DNA of 53,724 bases from Streptomyces fumigatiscleroticus (GTDB lineage: Bacteria; Actinomycetota; Actinomycetes; Streptomycetales; Streptomycetaceae): the NCBI RefSeq assembly GCF_014647975.1, contig NZ_BMQF01000033.1, forward strand, positions 1-53,724, given 5' to 3'. Shown piece by piece: positions 50,557-53,724 of this stretch (position 1 is its first letter; each line of letters begins with the position of its first letter). The notes beneath the pieces are model-generated. The model did not search any database. It was not told where the DNA came from and was given only the letters and a program-made list of their open reading frames with translations. The translations under genes were made by a program, and so were the position numbers.

Positions 50557-51963
50557 ATGACCGACCAGTCCTACGGCGGCGGTGCGTACGAGGGCTATGA
50601 CGGCTACGAGCCGTACCGGCCCCAGCAGCAGCACCAGAACCCGCACCAGCAGCAGCACCAGAACCCGCACCAGCAGCATCAGGATCCGTACCAGCACCAC
50701 AGCCAGCACCAGCACCAGCAGTCGTACCAATACCAGCAGCCTGGGCAGCCGCAGCACGCGCAGATGTGGCCCGGGCAGCCGGCCCCGGACGGTGCGCACA
50801 CCGACCTCCAGTACACGCAGCAGTGGCAGGGGCAGACCTGGGAGACCCACATCCAGCCGCCGGTCTCCGCCGCCGAGACCGCCTATCTGCCGCCACAGTC
50901 GTACCCGGGGACCCCGCCGGCCTACGGCGCCGGAGGTCACGCGGCGGCGGGCGCCCATCCGCCGGCCGCCCCCGAGCCCCAGCCGTACCGGCAGCCGCAG
51001 CAACAGCAGCCACATCAGCAACAGCAACAGCGGCCCTACCACCATCAGCAGCAACCTCAGCGACAGCCGCAGCCGCAGCAACGTTCGTACCAGCAGCCCC
51101 AGCAGCCCCAACCGGCGCAGCCGGCGCAGCCGCAGCACCAGGAGCCTCCGGCGGCCGCCGGGACCGGCGACGAGCCGGAGTACGGGCCCGCCACCCTCGG
51201 CGGCAACGCGCGCGTCACCGACGCCCAGCGGGCCCGCGCCGAGGGCCGTTCGCCGATCATCGACCCGGGGATCCAGCCGGCCGGGCTGACGGCCCTGCTC
51301 GGTCTGCTGCTGGCCGGCACGGCGGCGCTCGGCACGTACGCGCTCCTCGTCCCGCTCGTCGTCCTCCAGGCCGTCACCGCCGCGGGCTGGTTCCGGCTGA
51401 ACGGGATGTGGCCCGCCCGGCAGGGCATCGCGCTGGGCTTCGCCGGAGGGCTGGTCGCGGACGCGGCGCTGCTGCTCTCCGACCGCTCCCCCGCGGCGAT
51501 CCTCGGCACCCTCGGGGTGTGGGTGCTGCTCTCGCTGGTGCTCCAGCTCCGCTCGCACGCCGATCCCGACGAGCGGATGTACGGCCTGATGGCGACGGTC
51601 GCCTCGGCGGCGCTGGCGATCATCGCGGGCGGCTATCTCACCGCCGACGCCGACGCGGTCACCGTCGGCGCGGTCGCGGTGGCGGTGGCGGTCCTGGCCC
51701 GTGCCCTGCCGCTGCCGGGACCGGCCTCCCTGGCCGTCTCGGTGCTCGCGGCGGCGGGCGCGGGGATCGCGACGGGCGCGATGACGGGCCTGGGGCCCGC
51801 GGGTGCGCTGCTCGCGGCGGGCGCCGCGGTGTGCGCGCTGATCGGCCACCGGGTGGCCGCCTACGACTACCCGTCCCGCTTCGTGCACTTCACCGCGGGC
51901 GTGGCGCTGCCGCTGGCGGCGGCGGCCCCCGTCGTCTACGTGCTGGGCCGGGCGATCGCCTGA
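50557..51963 (+). CDS. Gln/His/Pro-rich membrane protein
   Basis: A 468-residue protein. The first 200 residues are low-complexity and disordered, rich in Gln, His, Pro and Tyr (for example QQQHQNPHQQQ). A polar patch (TLGGNARVTDAQRARAEGRS) is followed by about nine membrane helices between residues 240 and 465. No catalytic motif is evident. It starts 3 bases after the MoaD-like gene, so co-translation is likely. The His/Gln-rich tail could bind metal or act as a scaffold; that is speculation. Confidence 0.8.
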   Translation: MTDQSYGGGAYEGYDGYEPYRPQQQHQNPHQQQHQNPHQQHQDPYQHHSQHQHQQSYQYQQPGQPQHAQMWPGQPAPDGAHTDLQYTQQWQGQTWETHIQPPVSAAETAYLPPQSYPGTPPAYGAGGHAAAGAHPPAAPEPQPYRQPQQQQPHQQQQQRPYHHQQQPQRQPQPQQRSYQQPQQPQPAQPAQPQHQEPPAAAGTGDEPEYGPATLGGNARVTDAQRARAEGRSPIIDPGIQPAGLTALLGLLLAGTAALGTYALLVPLVVLQAVTAAGWFRLNGMWPARQGIALGFAGGLVADAALLLSDRSPAAILGTLGVWVLLSLVLQLRSHADPDERMYGLMATVASAALAIIAGGYLTADADAVTVGAVAVAVAVLARALPLPGPASLAVSVLAAAGAGIATGAMTGLGPAGALLAAGAAVCALIGHRVAAYDYPSRFVHFTAGVALPLAAAAPVVYVLGRAIA

Positions 51964-52110
51964 GGACGTGCGGGTCCCGGCCGGTTCCCTGTCACAGGTG
52001 ATCCACAATTCCCCGGCAACCGCCCCCGGCCGGGTTAGCCTCGCGCTGGACGGCCGCCCGGCCGTCGGGGGACCGCCGTCGTCGACCGCCCAGGTGGGGG
52101 AAAACACCGC

Positions 52111-52848
52111 ATGCGTGCACTGCGAATACTGCTCGTTCTCGTCGTGATCCTGGGCGTACTGTTCGTGATCGTGGACCGTCTCGCGGTCAACTTCGCGGAG
52201 AACGAGGCAGCGGAGAAGCTGAAGACCAGCGAGGGCCTGGCCACCACCCCGGACGTCTCCATCGAGGGCTTCCCCTTCCTCACCCAGGTCGTCGGCGGCG
52301 AGCTGGACGACGTGAAGGTCGGCATCGACGACTACGAGGCGTCCACCGGTGACGGCGGCCAGAAGATCCGTATCGACGATCTCCAGGCCGACATGAAGGG
52401 CGTGGAGTTCTCCGGCGACTACAGCTCCGCCACCGCGGCCGACGCCACCGGCACCGCGACCATCGCCTACGACGAGCTGCTGCGCACCGCCAAGGCGGAG
52501 CCCACCCAGGTCGCCCCGGGCGTCACCGCCAACGTCGTCGGCCTGTCCGACGGCGGCAACGGCAAGATCAAGGTCGCCGTCGAGGCGACGGTGCTCGGCA
52601 CCAAGCTGCCTGAGCCGGTGTATGTGCTCAGCACGGTGAAGGTGAAGGGCGACGCGGTCGAGGTGAGCGCCGACGCCCTGCCCAAGCTCGGCGGCGTGGA
52701 GCTCGCCGAGTCGCGGGTCCGGAGGATCACCGACTTCCAGCAGACGATCGACCAGCTGCCCGGCGGTATCGAGCTGGACAAGGTCGAGGCGGCGAAGGAC
52801 GGTGTGAAGATCACCGTGAAGGGTTCGAACGTCAGGCTGGCCGGGTAG
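52111..52848 (+). CDS. DUF2993 (LmeA-like) lipid-binding protein
   Basis: A 245-residue secreted or membrane-anchored protein. One N-terminal helix (ILLVLVVILGVLFVIVDRLA) is followed by a DUF2993 domain with repeated strand motifs (SIEGFPFLTQVVGGELDDV and VKGDAVEVSADALPKLGGVE). The mycobacterial relative LmeA binds phospholipid and supports lipomannan synthesis, so a role in envelope lipids is likely. It is a single-gene unit, 147 bases after the previous gene. Confidence 0.85.
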   Translation: MRALRILLVLVVILGVLFVIVDRLAVNFAENEAAEKLKTSEGLATTPDVSIEGFPFLTQVVGGELDDVKVGIDDYEASTGDGGQKIRIDDLQADMKGVEFSGDYSSATAADATGTATIAYDELLRTAKAEPTQVAPGVTANVVGLSDGGNGKIKVAVEATVLGTKLPEPVYVLSTVKVKGDAVEVSADALPKLGGVELAESRVRRITDFQQTIDQLPGGIELDKVEAAKDGVKITVKGSNVRLAG

Positions 52849-53022
52849 GACGGCGTGCGGCGGACGCCGCCGACGGGGGAGTGGCTGTCCGTACTCTGGG
52901 ACGGCCCGTCCGCCGGGCGGCCGAGGGGACGGACACATCCGCCCGGAAGCCGTACGGCGACGGCCCGCACGGTGTCTGTTTCCCACAGTGCGGACGATCG
53001 TGTCTCAGTATGCGACATGCCG

Positions 53023-53052
53023 GTGACATGGTCGCCGGTCCGTCCCTACGAT
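53023..53052 (+). promoter_or_regulatory. promoter of the cysteine leader and sulfurtransferase
   Basis: GTGACA (-35 like, 53023-53028), an 18-base spacer and TACGAT (-10 like, 53047-53052). The predicted start of transcription falls at or within two bases of the leader-peptide ATG at 53060, so the mRNA should be leaderless. Confidence 0.7.
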
Positions 53053-53059
53053 CGGGCAC

Positions 53060-53140
53060 ATGAAGCGTCAGGCGGATCTCACGAAGCGGCGGGCAGTGGA
53101 CCTGTGCCGCGTGGCCGCCATGCTCTGTCGCCCCTTCTGA
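53060..53140 (+). CDS. 26-residue cysteine-containing leader peptide
   Basis: A short ORF of 26 codons (MKRQADLTKRRAVDLCRVAA, then MLCRPF) upstream of the sulfurtransferase gene. It has two Cys codons in its last third. Leaderless Cys-rich leader ORFs before sulfur genes act as cysteine-responsive attenuators in mycobacteria, and similar putative leader peptides are widely seen in Streptomyces. Here a hairpin starts on the base after the stop codon, as expected for ribosome-position control. It has no Shine-Dalgarno site, in line with the promoter position. Confidence 0.75.
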   Translation: MKRQADLTKRRAVDLCRVAAMLCRPF

Positions 53141-53160
53141 GCGGAAGCACCGGCTTCCGC
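53141..53160 (+). promoter_or_regulatory. attenuator hairpin after the leader peptide
   Basis: A perfect 7-bp stem GCGGAAG / CTTCCGC with a CACCGG loop begins directly after the leader stop codon. A ribosome stalled at the Cys codons or at the stop would affect it. About 106 bases remain before the sulfurtransferase start. Confidence 0.7.
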
Positions 53161-53266
53161 GTTCCCCCGCGCCCCGCGCAGGGCATCCGCGCGCCTGTAC
53201 GGCCTCCCCGCCCCGGCGCGCACCCCTCACCGCACGTCCCGCCGCAACTGCCCCGGAGGAGAAACC

Positions 53267-53724
53267 ATGAGCCGTAGCGACGTCCTGGTCGACGCCGACT
53301 GGCTTCAGGACCACCTGGACGACGAGAACGTCGTCATCGTCGAGGTGGACGAGGACACGTCCGCGTACGACAAGAACCACATCAAGAACGCGATCAAGCT
53401 GGACTGGACGAAGGACCTCCAGGACCCGGTCCGCCGCGACTTCGTCGACCAGGAGGGCTTCGAGAAGCTCCTGTCCGCCAAGGGCATCGCCAACGACAGC
53501 CTGGTGATCCTCTACGGCGGCAACAACAACTGGTTCGCCTCCTACGCGTACTGGTACTTCAAGCTGTACGGCCACGAGAACGTCAAGCTCCTCGACGGCG
53601 GCCGCAAGAAGTGGGAGCTGGACGCCCGCGAGCTGGTCGAGGAGGTGCCCCAGCGCGCCGCCACCCAGTACAAGGCCAAGCCGCAGGACACCTCCATCCG
53701 CGCCTTCCGCGACGACGTCGTGAA
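53267..53724 (+). CDS. cysA: thiosulfate sulfurtransferase (rhodanese), partial
   Basis: The first 152 residues of a two-domain rhodanese; the window ends before the catalytic C-terminal half. The N-terminal domain is complete (VLVDADWLQDHLDDENVVIV, then HIKNAIKLDWTKDLQDP and LVILYGGNNNWFASYAYWYF). The full enzyme transfers sulfur from thiosulfate to cyanide or thiol acceptors and supports cysteine metabolism. The ATG has a strong GGAGGAG site 8 bases upstream. It is preceded by the cysteine leader and hairpin. The name follows the actinobacterial usage CysA/SseA. Confidence 0.9.
   Translation, partial: MSRSDVLVDADWLQDHLDDENVVIVEVDEDTSAYDKNHIKNAIKLDWTKDLQDPVRRDFVDQEGFEKLLSAKGIANDSLVILYGGNNNWFASYAYWYFKLYGHENVKLLDGGRKKWELDARELVEEVPQRAATQYKAKPQDTSIRAFRDDVV

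Overview
The window is a high-GC actinobacterial chromosome segment, almost certainly Streptomyces. It has GTG and TTG starts, very high GC in third codon positions, a mycothiol synthase, GlnR, a WhiJ-type regulator with DUF397 partners, and SCO6880-type secretion genes. From memory, the gene order resembles the S. coelicolor region around SCO4125-SCO4164 (csoR, pst, ppk, mshD, glnR, cysA). I could not check that by search.

Layout. The first 280 bases hold the end of an rRNA operon (23S end, 5S, terminator). A GNAT gene follows, then a block (890-9821) that looks like a chromosomal type IV secretion apparatus: VirD4-like, VirB4, SCO6880-family, VirB6-like, VirB8-like and VirB2-like genes on the minus strand, with a divergent VirB1-like transglycosylase/NlpC hydrolase. 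No relaxase is present. From 10 to 14.5 kb come a PAP2 phosphatase, a secreted berberine-bridge-type flavoprotein, a lipoprotein, two short genes and the copper sensor CsoR with its operator.

From 14.7 to 24.7 kb is a phosphate and polyphosphate block: the low-affinity transporter Pit with a PhoU-like partner, the Pst transporter behind a clear PHO-box array, a Nudix hydrolase, a CHAD protein and polyphosphate kinase. A secreted 5'-nucleotidase at 34 kb may belong to the same regulon.

From 25.3 to 32.4 kb two divergent transport modules face each other. On the minus strand is a GntR(YtrA)-ABC operon with a 17-bp-arm palindrome. On the plus strand is an ECF sigma/anti-sigma operon with an ABC exporter. 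In the sigma operon every junction is a 4-nt ATGA/GTGA overlap, and two junctions are bridged by tiny ORFs, one encoding a histidine-striped 27-residue peptide.

From 32.4 to 43.2 kb are mshD, the nucleotidase, two nearly identical 42-residue basic peptides, an ABC exporter, a pectate lyase-pectinesterase fusion, a toxin-antitoxin-like pair whose toxin looks frameshifted, and a WhiJ-type cluster with a matching palindrome both before and inside the regulator gene. From 43.2 kb to the end are an OmpR-type two-component system, a membrane-anchored HtrA-like protease, a LacI regulator, GlnR, an alpha/beta hydrolase, a MoaD/ThiS-like protein, a Gln/His-rich membrane protein, a DUF2993 lipid-binding protein, and a sulfurtransferase preceded by a leaderless cysteine-containing leader peptide and a hairpin.
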